Shown one piece after another: positions 34,011-41,568 of a DNA stretch of 64,000 nucleotides. The DNA comes from Chloroflexota bacterium. Its GTDB lineage: Bacteria > Chloroflexota > Limnocylindria > QHBO01. The position numbers were made by a program, and so were the translations under genes. Location of the stretch: contig JBBDXT010000002.1 in the NCBI GenBank assembly GCA_040902225.1, positions 218,036-282,035 on the forward strand. Direction: 5' to 3'. The notes below the pieces were generated by a model that searched no databases, was not told where the DNA came from, and saw only the letters and a list, made by a program, of their open reading frames with translations. Every line of letters begins with the position of its first letter. The first letter of the stretch is position 1.

Positions 34011-34847
34011 ATGCCCATCGGAGTCCTCGGCGTACTGCTCGCGGTTGCCTCCGCCATCGCGTTCGGGGGTGGGGACTTCCTTGGCGGCTCGGCAGCGAGG
34101 CGGAACGATGCCGTGCGCGTCGCGGCGGTGGTGCAAGCCGTGGGGTTGGGCGGGCTGTTCATCGTCGCCGTTGTGGTGGGCCAGGGACTGACCGCCGCTG
34201 CGCTTGCCTTCGGGGTCGTAGCCGGCGTTGGTGGTGGAGTGGGTCTGGCGGCCCTCTATTGGGCGTTGACCAGCGGAGCCATGGGCCTCGTCACAGGGCT
34301 GACTGGTGCGACGGCGTCGCTCGTGGCGCTGGGGGTGGACGCCGCCATCCGTGGGAATGTGCCGTCCCCCATCCAGTTGATCGGGGTGGCCTGTGCGCTG
34401 GTCGCCGCGTGGCTGGTCGCCAGCGTCAAGGGCAGCGCGGTCACCGTCGGATTCATCGGTGTTGCGCTGCTGGCAGGGTCAGCCTTTGGGATCTACTTCC
34501 TGCTGCTCGAGCGTGCGGCCGAGACGAGTCCGCTCTGGGGCCTGGTCGCGGCGCGGGCGGCGGGGACCGCCGTTTTGGTCGGGGCCATTGGCCTCCGCTG
34601 GGAAGGCTTTCGGCCCGATTGGCGACCCCTCGTCGGCGCCGGCGTGCTCGATGCCGGTGCCAGTGGCCTGATCGTTGCGGCATTGCTGGTGATCCCGGTT
34701 GGGTTGGCGGCGGCGGTCTCGAACGCAAACACTCCGCTGGTCACCATGGCCCTGGCGTGGCTGCTGCTGGGCGAGCGGATGCCGCGCAGCGGGCTCTTCG
34801 CCGTGGGGCTGGCCTGTGCCGGGATCGCGCTCATCGCGCTGGGTTAG
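34011..34847 (+). CDS. DMT superfamily (EamA-like) transporter
   Basis: 278 aa with about ten hydrophobic helices in two repeats (ASAIAFGGGDFLGGSAARR; LLVIPVGLAAAVSNANTPLV). Exports or imports an unidentified small metabolite. Paralogue of 11956-12783. The mRNA leader must be very short because the start lies 9 bp from the divergent reductase-tail frame. Its end is 9 bp from the convergent E1-beta gene. Confidence 0.88.
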   Translation: MPIGVLGVLLAVASAIAFGGGDFLGGSAARRNDAVRVAAVVQAVGLGGLFIVAVVVGQGLTAAALAFGVVAGVGGGVGLAALYWALTSGAMGLVTGLTGATASLVALGVDAAIRGNVPSPIQLIGVACALVAAWLVASVKGSAVTVGFIGVALLAGSAFGIYFLLLERAAETSPLWGLVAARAAGTAVLVGAIGLRWEGFRPDWRPLVGAGVLDAGASGLIVAALLVIPVGLAAAVSNANTPLVTMALAWLLLGERMPRSGLFAVGLACAGIALIALG

Positions 34848-34856
34848 CAGTGGCTC

Positions 34857-35858
34857 CTAGGCCACCAGTTCGCGCGCAACTCTCGCGATGGCAGCCACCG
34901 AGGGGATCACCTCGTCTTCCAGCGACTTTGCCGCCGGGATGGGGACGTCGGGCTCCGCCAAGCGGCGCAGTCCGCGCACCCCGCTGGGGCCGAGCGCTTC
35001 GACAGTCCGCGATACCAGCTCACCTGAAAGTCCGAAGCTCTGGTAGTCCTCGTCGACCACCAGCAGCCGCCCGGTGCGAGCCACGGACGCCACGACCGTC
35101 TCGTGGTCCAGCGGGACTACGGAGCGCAGGTCCACGATCTCCGCCTCGATCCCTTCGGCAGCGAGAATCCCGGCCGCTGCGAGGCTGCGCTCGACCATGG
35201 TCGACAGCGTGGCGATGGTCAGGTCGCCGCCCGGCCGCACGACTGCCGCCTGACCGATGGGCACGGTGTATCGGCCTTCGGGGATGGTCGTCCCAAGCGC
35301 GAAGTCGCTGATCTTCTCGAGATAGACGCCCTTGTGCTCGATGACCACCACCGGGTCGTCGTCCTCGATGGCTGCCGCCAGCATGCCGCGGTAGTCATAC
35401 GGGTTGCTAGGGGCCACCACCTTGAGGCCAGGCAGGTGCGCGAGCATGCCCCACAACGTCTGGGAGTGCTGAGCCGCCACACCGATCGCGCCGCCCGCGG
35501 CCCGGATGGTGATCGGCATGGCGACCCTGCCACCGGACATGTACCGGTTCTTGGCGACCGCGTTGTAGATCTGCTCCAGGCAGACGCCGAAGAAGTCGGT
35601 GAACATGATCTCGACGATCGGCCGCCATCCGCTCATCGCGAGCCCCACTGCCATCCCCGTGAAGCCCATCTCGGAGATCGGCGTGTCGCGCACCCGCCAC
35701 TCACCGAAGCGCCGGAAGAGCCGACGGCTGGCCCCGAACGTGCCACCCGAGTAGCCGACATCCTCACCGATGAGGAGCGTGCGCGGATCGCGCTCCATCT
35801 CCATCTCCATCGTCTGCGCGATCAGCTCGGACAGGTTCGCGTTGGCGCGCAGCGTCAC
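34857..35858 (-). CDS. 2-oxoacid dehydrogenase E1 component, beta subunit
   Basis: 333 aa. LIAQTMEMEMERDPRTLLIG, EDVGYSGGTFGASRRLF, DTPISEMGFTGMAVGLAMSG and a transketolase C-terminal domain (LLVVDEDYQSFGLSGELVSR) are the E1-beta signature. It pairs with E1-alpha (overlap ATGA) to decarboxylate pyruvate, acetoin or branched-chain 2-oxoacids using thiamine diphosphate. No E2/E3 genes follow, so acyl transfer partners must be elsewhere. Confidence 0.93.
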   Translation of the reverse strand: MTLRANANLSELIAQTMEMEMERDPRTLLIGEDVGYSGGTFGASRRLFRRFGEWRVRDTPISEMGFTGMAVGLAMSGWRPIVEIMFTDFFGVCLEQIYNAVAKNRYMSGGRVAMPITIRAAGGAIGVAAQHSQTLWGMLAHLPGLKVVAPSNPYDYRGMLAAAIEDDDPVVVIEHKGVYLEKISDFALGTTIPEGRYTVPIGQAAVVRPGGDLTIATLSTMVERSLAAAGILAAEGIEAEIVDLRSVVPLDHETVVASVARTGRLLVVDEDYQSFGLSGELVSRTVEALGPSGVRGLRRLAEPDVPIPAAKSLEDEVIPSVAAIARVARELVA

Positions 35859-36814
35859 GGCTCCGCCCTTGCGAAGACATCGGTGAGGGCATTGGCGGGG
35901 TCAGGCGCCGGTGCGGCTCGCACCGATTCCAGCAGGTCGGCCATCTCAATGGTGGCCTCGCGGAGGATGCGGTCCAGGCTCGACTCGTCCGCCTCGGCAC
36001 GCTCGAGCAGCCGCGCCCTCGCGATCAGGATCGGGTCGCCGGTCGCCGCCATTTCCGCGTGGGCTGCTGGTGAGCGGTAGACGTCCGGATCCCCCTCGTA
36101 ATGGCCGCGGAAGCGGTGGCAGGTTGCCTCCAGGAGCGCGGGTCCCGCCCCGCTTCGGGCATGTGCGACCGCCTCGTCGAAGGCGGCGGCGAAGGCCTCC
36201 ACATCGATGCCGTTCACCCGTCGCCCCCAGGCGCCGTACGCGGCCGCCCGCCCGGCGATCCCCGGCGGTGCGATCACCTCCGAGGCCGGCACGGAGATCG
36301 CGTACTCGTTGTTCTCCACCAGCACCACCAGCGGCAGCGACCAGATGGCCGCCATGTTCAGCGTCTCGTGGAACTGGCCCGTGTTCGTTCCCCCATCGCC
36401 GGTGATGCCGATCGCGACGTCATCGGTCTCCTGCAGGCGGGCGGCGTATGCGTGGCCCAGCGCCACCGGTAGCGACGAGCCAACAATGCCGGTCGTCGAG
36501 AAGCGATGGTCCGGGTCGAACAGGTGCAGGTGGCCGCCCTTGCCGCCGGCCAGCCCGACCGCCTTCTCGTAGATCTCGGCCATAAGCGGGAAGAGAGGCA
36601 CCCCCTTGGCGATGGCATGCAGGTGCGGGCGGTGATTGCTCACCATCCAGTCGTCTGGGCGCAGCGCGTCGACCATCCCCGCCGCGATGCCCTCCTGGCC
36701 CTGCGCCAGGTGCAGCTCGCCTCGCAGCTCGCCACTGCGGATCCCTTCCGCGCAGGCGTCTTCAAACGCCCGCATGCGAGCCATGAGCCGATAGCGGTCG
36801 AGCAGCGATGTCAT
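35855..36814 (-). CDS. 2-oxoacid dehydrogenase E1 component, alpha subunit
   Basis: 319 aa from the ATG at 36814; the longer frame lies upstream of a terminator. GKGGHLHLFDPDHRFSTTG, and the thiamine-diphosphate motif GDGGTNTGQFHETLN ... VENNEYAIS (GDG-Xn-NN) mark E1-alpha; RFRGHYEGDPD is the phosphorylation-loop region. Acts as a heterotetramer with the beta subunit. Pyruvate, acetoin and branched-chain 2-oxoacids are all possible; the neighbouring amino-acid permease favours an amino-acid-derived 2-oxoacid (inference). Confidence 0.93.
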   Translation of the reverse strand: MTSLLDRYRLMARMRAFEDACAEGIRSGELRGELHLAQGQEGIAAGMVDALRPDDWMVSNHRPHLHAIAKGVPLFPLMAEIYEKAVGLAGGKGGHLHLFDPDHRFSTTGIVGSSLPVALGHAYAARLQETDDVAIGITGDGGTNTGQFHETLNMAAIWSLPLVVLVENNEYAISVPASEVIAPPGIAGRAAAYGAWGRRVNGIDVEAFAAAFDEAVAHARSGAGPALLEATCHRFRGHYEGDPDVYRSPAAHAEMAATGDPILIARARLLERAEADESSLDRILREATIEMADLLESVRAAPAPDPANALTDVFARAEP

Positions 36815-36835
36815 CGGAGCTCCGTGGGGTCGGGC

Positions 36836-36865
36836 CTGGGGCCGGCGCACGCGCACCGGCCCCAG
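36836..36865 (-). terminator. Hairpin between permease and E1-alpha
   Basis: Perfect 10-bp stem CTGGGGCCGG / CCGGCCCCAG with a 10-nt loop, 5 bp after the permease stop (minus direction). No T-run, so termination efficiency is uncertain. Confidence 0.55.
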
Positions 36866-36869
36866 CACG

Positions 36870-38447
36870 TTACTCGATCGGGATCTCGCGGTAGCGCGCG
36901 GCGATATCCACGCCCTGCGAGCGACGGTACGCCACTGCCACGAAATACCAGACCAGTCCGGCCACGAACACGGCGACCGCACCGCCCACCATCACGCCCT
37001 GATCCAGCACGAAGACCTTGTCCTGGGTGAGCCGGTACGCCCCGAACAGGCTGAACACGCCGCCCACCAATCCGGCGATCGAAAGCACCGGGATCCCGGC
37101 CCAGCGCTTGGCGATGGGCGAGTTCTCGAACTTGTCGCGCCTGACGAACGGGAAGACCAGCGCCCAGAGACAGACGACACAGAAGCTCACCGCGAAGGCG
37201 AAGAAGCCCGACACGATCGTCAGCCAGTCGGTGAAGGCGTACATTGCCAGCACCGCCGTCCCGACCACCGCGCTGACCACGATCGCCCAGTGCGGCGAGT
37301 GATTGCGCTCGTTGACCTCAGCCACGGCTGCCGGAGCCATCCCGTCGATGCCCCAGGCCAGCAGGGTCCGGGTCGTGTACGGGAGGACGGTCCCGCCCAC
37401 GAAGATGGCGATCGCAATCACCCAGACGCTCATCACCACCGACAGCAGGACATTGCCGCCGGCGATGGCGGTGAAGAACGGCACGAAGGGGGGCGCGTCC
37501 AGTGGCACGCCACCCGCCGAGGCGAGGACGAAGTCGTTCCCGAACGCGCCGCGGTACAGGAACATCAGCACGATGAATACGACTCCGGTCAGCACCTGCG
37601 AGCTGACGATCCCGACCACCATCCCGCGCTGCGCGTTCTTCACCTCACCGGCGAACGAGGTGGCGGTGATCGCGAACCAGATCGAGAAGGCGGGCCACAG
37701 GACGTAGTTGAGGGTCTGGCCCAGGTCAAAGGGAGCTGCCGGCAGGACGCCAGCGGCCTCTCCATCGGCCAGCACCTGGTCATACGCGCCGGCGCCGGCC
37801 AGCGCATCGAAGTTGGACTTGAAGTCGAGGGCGCCGATGGCCGCGAGGGCCAGCGCCACCACTGTCACGCCCAGGCTCCCGATCGCCAGCCAGGCGGCCC
37901 ACTTCTGCCAGCGGAAGTAGACGGCCGCCCCTCGGTAGTGAAGCCACGACATGCTCACGATCATCGCGAGTCCAATCAGGAACAGGCCCCAACCGCTCCC
38001 CGTCCAGTTGGCGAAATCCAGCAGAGCCTGGCTCTCGGCCTGGACGGCGATGCCGGCCAGGGTGGGGCTGATCGCGAACTGGGCCAGGAATGCGCCGTTC
38101 AGGCCGAGATAGAACATCTGCCAGAACGCGAACGAGAAGCTCAGCATGAACCCAGCCGCTGGGTGCAGGGTCCGCGACAGGAAGACGTACTCGCCACCCG
38201 AGCGCGGATACATGCTGGCGAAGAGGGCGTAGCTGCCGCCGATCCCCGCCGCACCAACGATCGCGATCAGCGTCCCCAGCTCCATGGAGGCGCCGGGGTA
38301 CGCGCCCCACACCGCGATGGTGAAGACGATGTATGACAGGGCGATGGTTGTGAAGCCGAAGAAGAAGACATCCGCTGTGCGCACCTGCCGAACCAGGCCT
38401 GAGCTGGCCCGTGTGAACACCCCCGGCGTGGTTGGAATTCCGGTCAT
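36870..38447 (-). CDS. APC superfamily amino-acid permease
   Basis: 525 aa from the ATG at 38447; the frame continues upstream but only as a mirror of the next gene. About 12 membrane segments; FFFGFTTIALSYIVFTIAVW, SMYPRSGGEYVFLSRTLHP and NERNHSPHWAIVVSAVVG are APC signatures. Diverged paralogue of 2318-3922, with the same PRSGG(D/E)YVF motif. Secondary uptake or exchange of an amino acid or amine. Confidence 0.92.
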   Translation of the reverse strand: MTGIPTTPGVFTRASSGLVRQVRTADVFFFGFTTIALSYIVFTIAVWGAYPGASMELGTLIAIVGAAGIGGSYALFASMYPRSGGEYVFLSRTLHPAAGFMLSFSFAFWQMFYLGLNGAFLAQFAISPTLAGIAVQAESQALLDFANWTGSGWGLFLIGLAMIVSMSWLHYRGAAVYFRWQKWAAWLAIGSLGVTVVALALAAIGALDFKSNFDALAGAGAYDQVLADGEAAGVLPAAPFDLGQTLNYVLWPAFSIWFAITATSFAGEVKNAQRGMVVGIVSSQVLTGVVFIVLMFLYRGAFGNDFVLASAGGVPLDAPPFVPFFTAIAGGNVLLSVVMSVWVIAIAIFVGGTVLPYTTRTLLAWGIDGMAPAAVAEVNERNHSPHWAIVVSAVVGTAVLAMYAFTDWLTIVSGFFAFAVSFCVVCLWALVFPFVRRDKFENSPIAKRWAGIPVLSIAGLVGGVFSLFGAYRLTQDKVFVLDQGVMVGGAVAVFVAGLVWYFVAVAYRRSQGVDIAARYREIPIE

Positions 38448-38464
38448 CTGCTGCCTCTCCCTAC

Positions 38465-39409
38465 CTAACCTGACACCAACGTGACATCGGTGAGCCTGCC
38501 GCCGTCGATCTGGACCAGCAGGCCATCCAGGATCCCCTCCGCGTACTGACTGCCGGGGTTCGCGATCGTCACCCCGTCGAGCTTCTTCACTCCTTTCGAT
38601 TCGTGGATGTGACCGTGCAGGCCGATCAGCGGCCGGTAGCGCAGGATCGCGTCGCGCGTGGCGCTGCTGCCGACGTTGATCATTTCGACGCCCGTGGCGG
38701 TGAGCTGCGGTCGTAGTTCGGCGTCGAGCCGCGGTGCCAGATCGAGCCCGCTGCCAAGCGGCGGAACGTGGAGGCTGAAGACCGTGCGACCCGGGTCGCG
38801 GACCGTGGCCGCCACCTCGTCGATGCGCGCCCCCAGCTCCTCCTCCGAGACGTCGCGCGGGCAGGCCCACGGGGTCGGATTGCCCCAGCCGATGCCCATG
38901 ATCTGCAGGTCGTCATCCAGGTCGATCACCTTGCCGTTGGGATCCTCGATGAGGCTCGAGGCGGCCAGCAGGTCGTCCACCTCGAGGATGTCGTCGTTGG
39001 CGCCCGAGACGAAGACCCGCACGCCGCTGCCGCTCAACTTCGTCTCCGCCTCGTCGATCCACTCCTGCACGCGTTCCAGCGCGAGCCGGCGAAAGAGCTC
39101 GTCGATGCTCTGCTGATCCGCACCTTGAGCATCGACCTCGTCCTGGGTGCCCTCGAAGACGTATTGCCCAGCATCTGCGATCCAGGTCCTGAGCCGATCC
39201 AGCTCATCCCTCGTCTCCGCCGTCCGAGCCACCCCCATGAAGGTCGCGGTTCGCTTGCCACCGGCTCCCTCGACGATCGGGACCACGAACTTCCCGGTGA
39301 TGTCACCCCCGACGATAATGTGGTCCGCCCCGTACACCGACGCGGTATTCAGGAACTTCTTCCAGCATTTCCGAGATGCATGGATATCCGAGCAGAAGTA
39401 GATGCGCAC
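38465..39409 (-). CDS. Calcineurin-like metallophosphoesterase
   Basis: 314 aa. Metal-binding motifs in order: FCSDIHAS (D-x-H), VGGDITGK (GD), VSGANDD (GN-D/E variant), SLHVPPLGSG (H) and GLHGHIHESKG (GH-x-H). An insertion at residues 55-120 is charged and probably helical. Cytosolic phosphoesterase with unknown substrate. It diverges from the nucleotidyltransferase-like gene across a 22-bp palindrome. Confidence 0.9.
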   Translation of the reverse strand: MRIYFCSDIHASRKCWKKFLNTASVYGADHIIVGGDITGKFVVPIVEGAGGKRTATFMGVARTAETRDELDRLRTWIADAGQYVFEGTQDEVDAQGADQQSIDELFRRLALERVQEWIDEAETKLSGSGVRVFVSGANDDILEVDDLLAASSLIEDPNGKVIDLDDDLQIMGIGWGNPTPWACPRDVSEEELGARIDEVAATVRDPGRTVFSLHVPPLGSGLDLAPRLDAELRPQLTATGVEMINVGSSATRDAILRYRPLIGLHGHIHESKGVKKLDGVTIANPGSQYAEGILDGLLVQIDGGRLTDVTLVSG

Positions 39410-39444
39410 CCTCGTCCGTTCCGCACCGCGTCGCTCTTGCCACC

Positions 39445-39466
39445 CAGCCTATCGGGCGATAGGCTG
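39445..39466. promoter_or_regulatory. 22-bp palindrome in divergent promoter region
   Basis: Perfect 10-bp arms CAGCCTATCG / CGATAGGCTG with GG between, 36 bp from the phosphoesterase start and 41 bp from the nucleotidyltransferase-like start. A likely operator; the TetR protein encoded at 40262 is the nearest candidate regulator. Confidence 0.6.
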
Positions 39467-39506
39467 ACGCGATGAACATAGCCCCCGACTCGCGGGACTG
39501 TCAAGA

Positions 39507-40265
39507 GTGATTCCATCGCCGGTTAGCGTCGAGGCGAGCCTCCTGCAGGACGAGGCTGCCAGGCTGGGCGTGACGCTGCGCCTCATCGGCTCGCTGGCGG
39601 TCAGTCTCCGCTGTGAGACGACCCGCCACCTGACGGAGCTGCTCGGCCGGCGCGTGCCGCGCGACATCGATTTCGTGGGCTATTCGACACAGGCGGAGCC
39701 GATCGAGAAGCTATTCGCGTCACGCGGCTACCTCCTGCATCCCGCCGTGCGCAACAGTCGCGAGTGGGGCGTCAAGCGCCTGATCTACACCGATGCCATC
39801 GGTCACAAGGTGGACGTATTCCTGGACGAGCTGGTGATGGCCCACACCATCACCTTCGCCGGGCGCCTCGAGCGCGACGAGCGAACTGTCTCACTGGCCG
39901 ACCTGCTTCTCTCCAAGCTCCAGATCCATCGGATCACGGAGAACGACCTGATCGACATGGTGGTCCTGCTGGGGGCCGCCGGCTTCGGGCCAGGGGAGGA
40001 CCAAATCGACCTGGCCTACATCGCCGGCATCATGGCCGCCGACTGGGGGTTCTTTCACACCACCCTGGCCAACCTCGCCAAGCTGGGCGAGGCGGTGGAA
40101 CGCTACTCGGCGTTGTCGGGAGAGGTCGCCGCGACCGTTCGCGCACGCGCGCGGGAGCTCGCGGAGGCGATCGAGGCCGCGCCCAAGACCACGCGCTGGC
40201 GGCTGCGCGCCCGAATCGGCACGCGCGTGCCCTGGTACGAGGACGTGGAGGAGGTCGACCGGTGA
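39507..40265 (+). CDS. Nucleotidyltransferase-like protein
   Basis: 252 aa from a GTG. VTLRLIGSLAVSLRC, then RDIDFVGYS and KVDVFLDELVMAH give the same D-x-D nucleotidyltransferase pattern as the paralogue at 815-1573, with SLADLLLSKLQIHRI and the shared C-terminus RWRLRARIGTRVPWY. Overlaps the TetR gene by 4 bp. Function unknown. Confidence 0.75.
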   Translation: MIPSPVSVEASLLQDEAARLGVTLRLIGSLAVSLRCETTRHLTELLGRRVPRDIDFVGYSTQAEPIEKLFASRGYLLHPAVRNSREWGVKRLIYTDAIGHKVDVFLDELVMAHTITFAGRLERDERTVSLADLLLSKLQIHRITENDLIDMVVLLGAAGFGPGEDQIDLAYIAGIMAADWGFFHTTLANLAKLGEAVERYSALSGEVAATVRARARELAEAIEAAPKTTRWRLRARIGTRVPWYEDVEEVDR

Positions 40266-40927
40266 CCGCCACCACGAAGGGACTCGCCGTTGGTCGCTCG
40301 TCCACGCCCGCCAGGTCGACTCGCGAGCGGATCCTGTTCGTTGCCGCCGAGCTGTTCGCCCAGCAGGGGTTCCACGGCACCACCACCCGCGAGATCGCCG
40401 CGGCGGTCGGCGTGCGCCAGCCGTCCCTCTTTCATCACTTCCCGTCGAAGGGGACCATCGCCGAGGGGCTGCTCGAATGGGACCTCGGACTTGCCCTGCC
40501 GCAGGTCAAGGAGATCGCCGCGCTGCCCGAGCCCGCAGCGGTGCGGCTGTATCGGTACCTGCTCTACGACGTTGGGCACCTGTCGAGCGCGCCCTACAAC
40601 CTGAGCGCCATCTACAACGAGGAGGTCATCGGCTCGTCGGACTTCGCCAGGTGGGCCCGATTGCGCGACGAATTGCACGACGTGGTGCAAGGCATTGTTG
40701 CCGATGGGATCGCCAGCGGCGAGTTCATCCAGATCCCCGCGGCGCTGGTGCGACAGGCGATCGCCGGCATCCTGGTCCGAGCCCTCACGCTCCAGAGCGG
40801 AGGACGCGGCGAAGGGAGCCTTCTCGCGGACCACGTGGCCTTGCTGTTGGTGAGGGGCCTGCTGTCCGACCCCAGCCGTATCGACGAGATCAGCCGCCTC
40901 GCCGCCCAACCGCCGCGCTTGCCCTGA
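40262..40927 (+). CDS. TetR-family transcriptional regulator
   Basis: 221 aa from a GTG overlapping the previous stop. Residues about 20-66 are the HTH: RERILFVAAELFAQQGFHGT, TTREIAAAVGVRQPSLFHHF. The C-terminal domain is a helical ligand-binding module. Coupled to the nucleotidyltransferase-like gene; the palindrome at 39445-39466 is its most likely operator. Confidence 0.92.
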   Translation: MTATTKGLAVGRSSTPARSTRERILFVAAELFAQQGFHGTTTREIAAAVGVRQPSLFHHFPSKGTIAEGLLEWDLGLALPQVKEIAALPEPAAVRLYRYLLYDVGHLSSAPYNLSAIYNEEVIGSSDFARWARLRDELHDVVQGIVADGIASGEFIQIPAALVRQAIAGILVRALTLQSGGRGEGSLLADHVALLLVRGLLSDPSRIDEISRLAAQPPRLP

Positions 40928-40944
40928 TCACCGGTTGAAATGCT

Positions 40945-40966
40945 GAGGCCGCCTTGCGGCGGCCTC
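40945..40966 (+). terminator. Hairpin after tetR
   Basis: Perfect 9-bp stem GAGGCCGCC / GGCGGCCTC with a TTGC loop, 17 bp after the TetR stop; no T-run. It also lies at the 3' side of brnA (minus). Confidence 0.55.
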
Positions 40967-41016
40967 GCGGCCAACAGTCGAAACTGTCGGGGGTGCGCGA
41001 TCAGTCTACGGGCAAT

Positions 41017-41211
41017 TCAGCCCTTCTTCGCTACGCGCTTCGGCCGAAGCGGAGCCGCAGTGCGCCTGGCGTCCTCCTCATCGGTCACCTCTCGGAAGTG
41101 GCCCTTGGCGCGGGCGGCGAATCGAACGTAGGGGTTTGGCCGTGCCCGGCTGAAGTCGAATGGCTTCTGGAGGTCAGCCTCTTCCTCGTCGTCGTCGTGG
41201 GTCTGCTTCAT
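41017..41211 (-). CDS. brnA: BrnA-like antitoxin
   Basis: 64 aa from the ATG at 41211. KPFDFSRARPNPYVRFAARA is typical of small antitoxins paired with BrnT; the N-terminus is very acidic (DDDEEE), the C-terminus basic. It overlaps the 3' end of brnT by 38 bp, as expected for a toxin-first brnTA operon. Confidence 0.75.
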   Translation of the reverse strand: MKQTHDDDEEEADLQKPFDFSRARPNPYVRFAARAKGHFREVTDEEDARRTAAPLRPKRVAKKG

Positions 41212-41480
41212 AGCGTCTTCGTTCCTGCGGCGTGGCAGGCCGTGCGGAGATGATCCGAATGTTAGTGCCTCGTTCTGTGAACGCAACGACAACGATGGCT
41301 CCGTGCTGTGTTCTGCCAATCAGCCGCTGCCGCACCTCCGATTGTGAGTGGCGCGCGTCAAACGTGATGACAGCGCGATGGTCCGCGAAGGCCGAAGACG
41401 CGGACTCGAAGGTCACCCCATGTCTTGCAAGGTTGCGCCTGTTCTTTGTGGGATCCCATTGGTATTCAGGGGGAACTCAT
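41174..41480 (-). pseudogene. brnT: BrnT-family toxin gene, frameshifted
   Basis: After a frameshift the sequence reads EYQWDPTKNRRNLARHGVTF, ESASSAFADHRAV, and TNIRIISARPATPQERRRYE, a complete BrnT RNase fold. The ATG at 41480 opens as MSSP and reaches TGA after a run of five C (41473-41469 on the plus strand as G); removing one C would join MSSP to the BrnT frame. It is therefore disrupted at a homopolymer, either by mutation, phase variation or a sequencing error. An internal GTG gives only a truncated product. Confidence 0.75.
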
Positions 41481-41508
41481 CCAATCCATCTCGTCACACA
41501 GCGAAGGA

Positions 41509-41528
41509 GCGGGGAGGATGCTCCCCGC
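41509..41528 (-). terminator. Hairpin downstream of nrdJ
   Basis: GCGGGGA / TCCCCGC with a 6-nt loop, 40 bp after the nrdJ stop in the minus direction and 28 bp before the brnT ATG. Confidence 0.45.
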
Positions 41529-41568
41529 CCCTTACCGGCGCGTTAGCGGCCGATTATCTGGACCCGGG

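Noticed and set aside
36814-36982. Longer E1-alpha start
   Set aside because: It would read through the hairpin terminator after the permease; the ATG at 36814 begins the conserved E1-alpha sequence.
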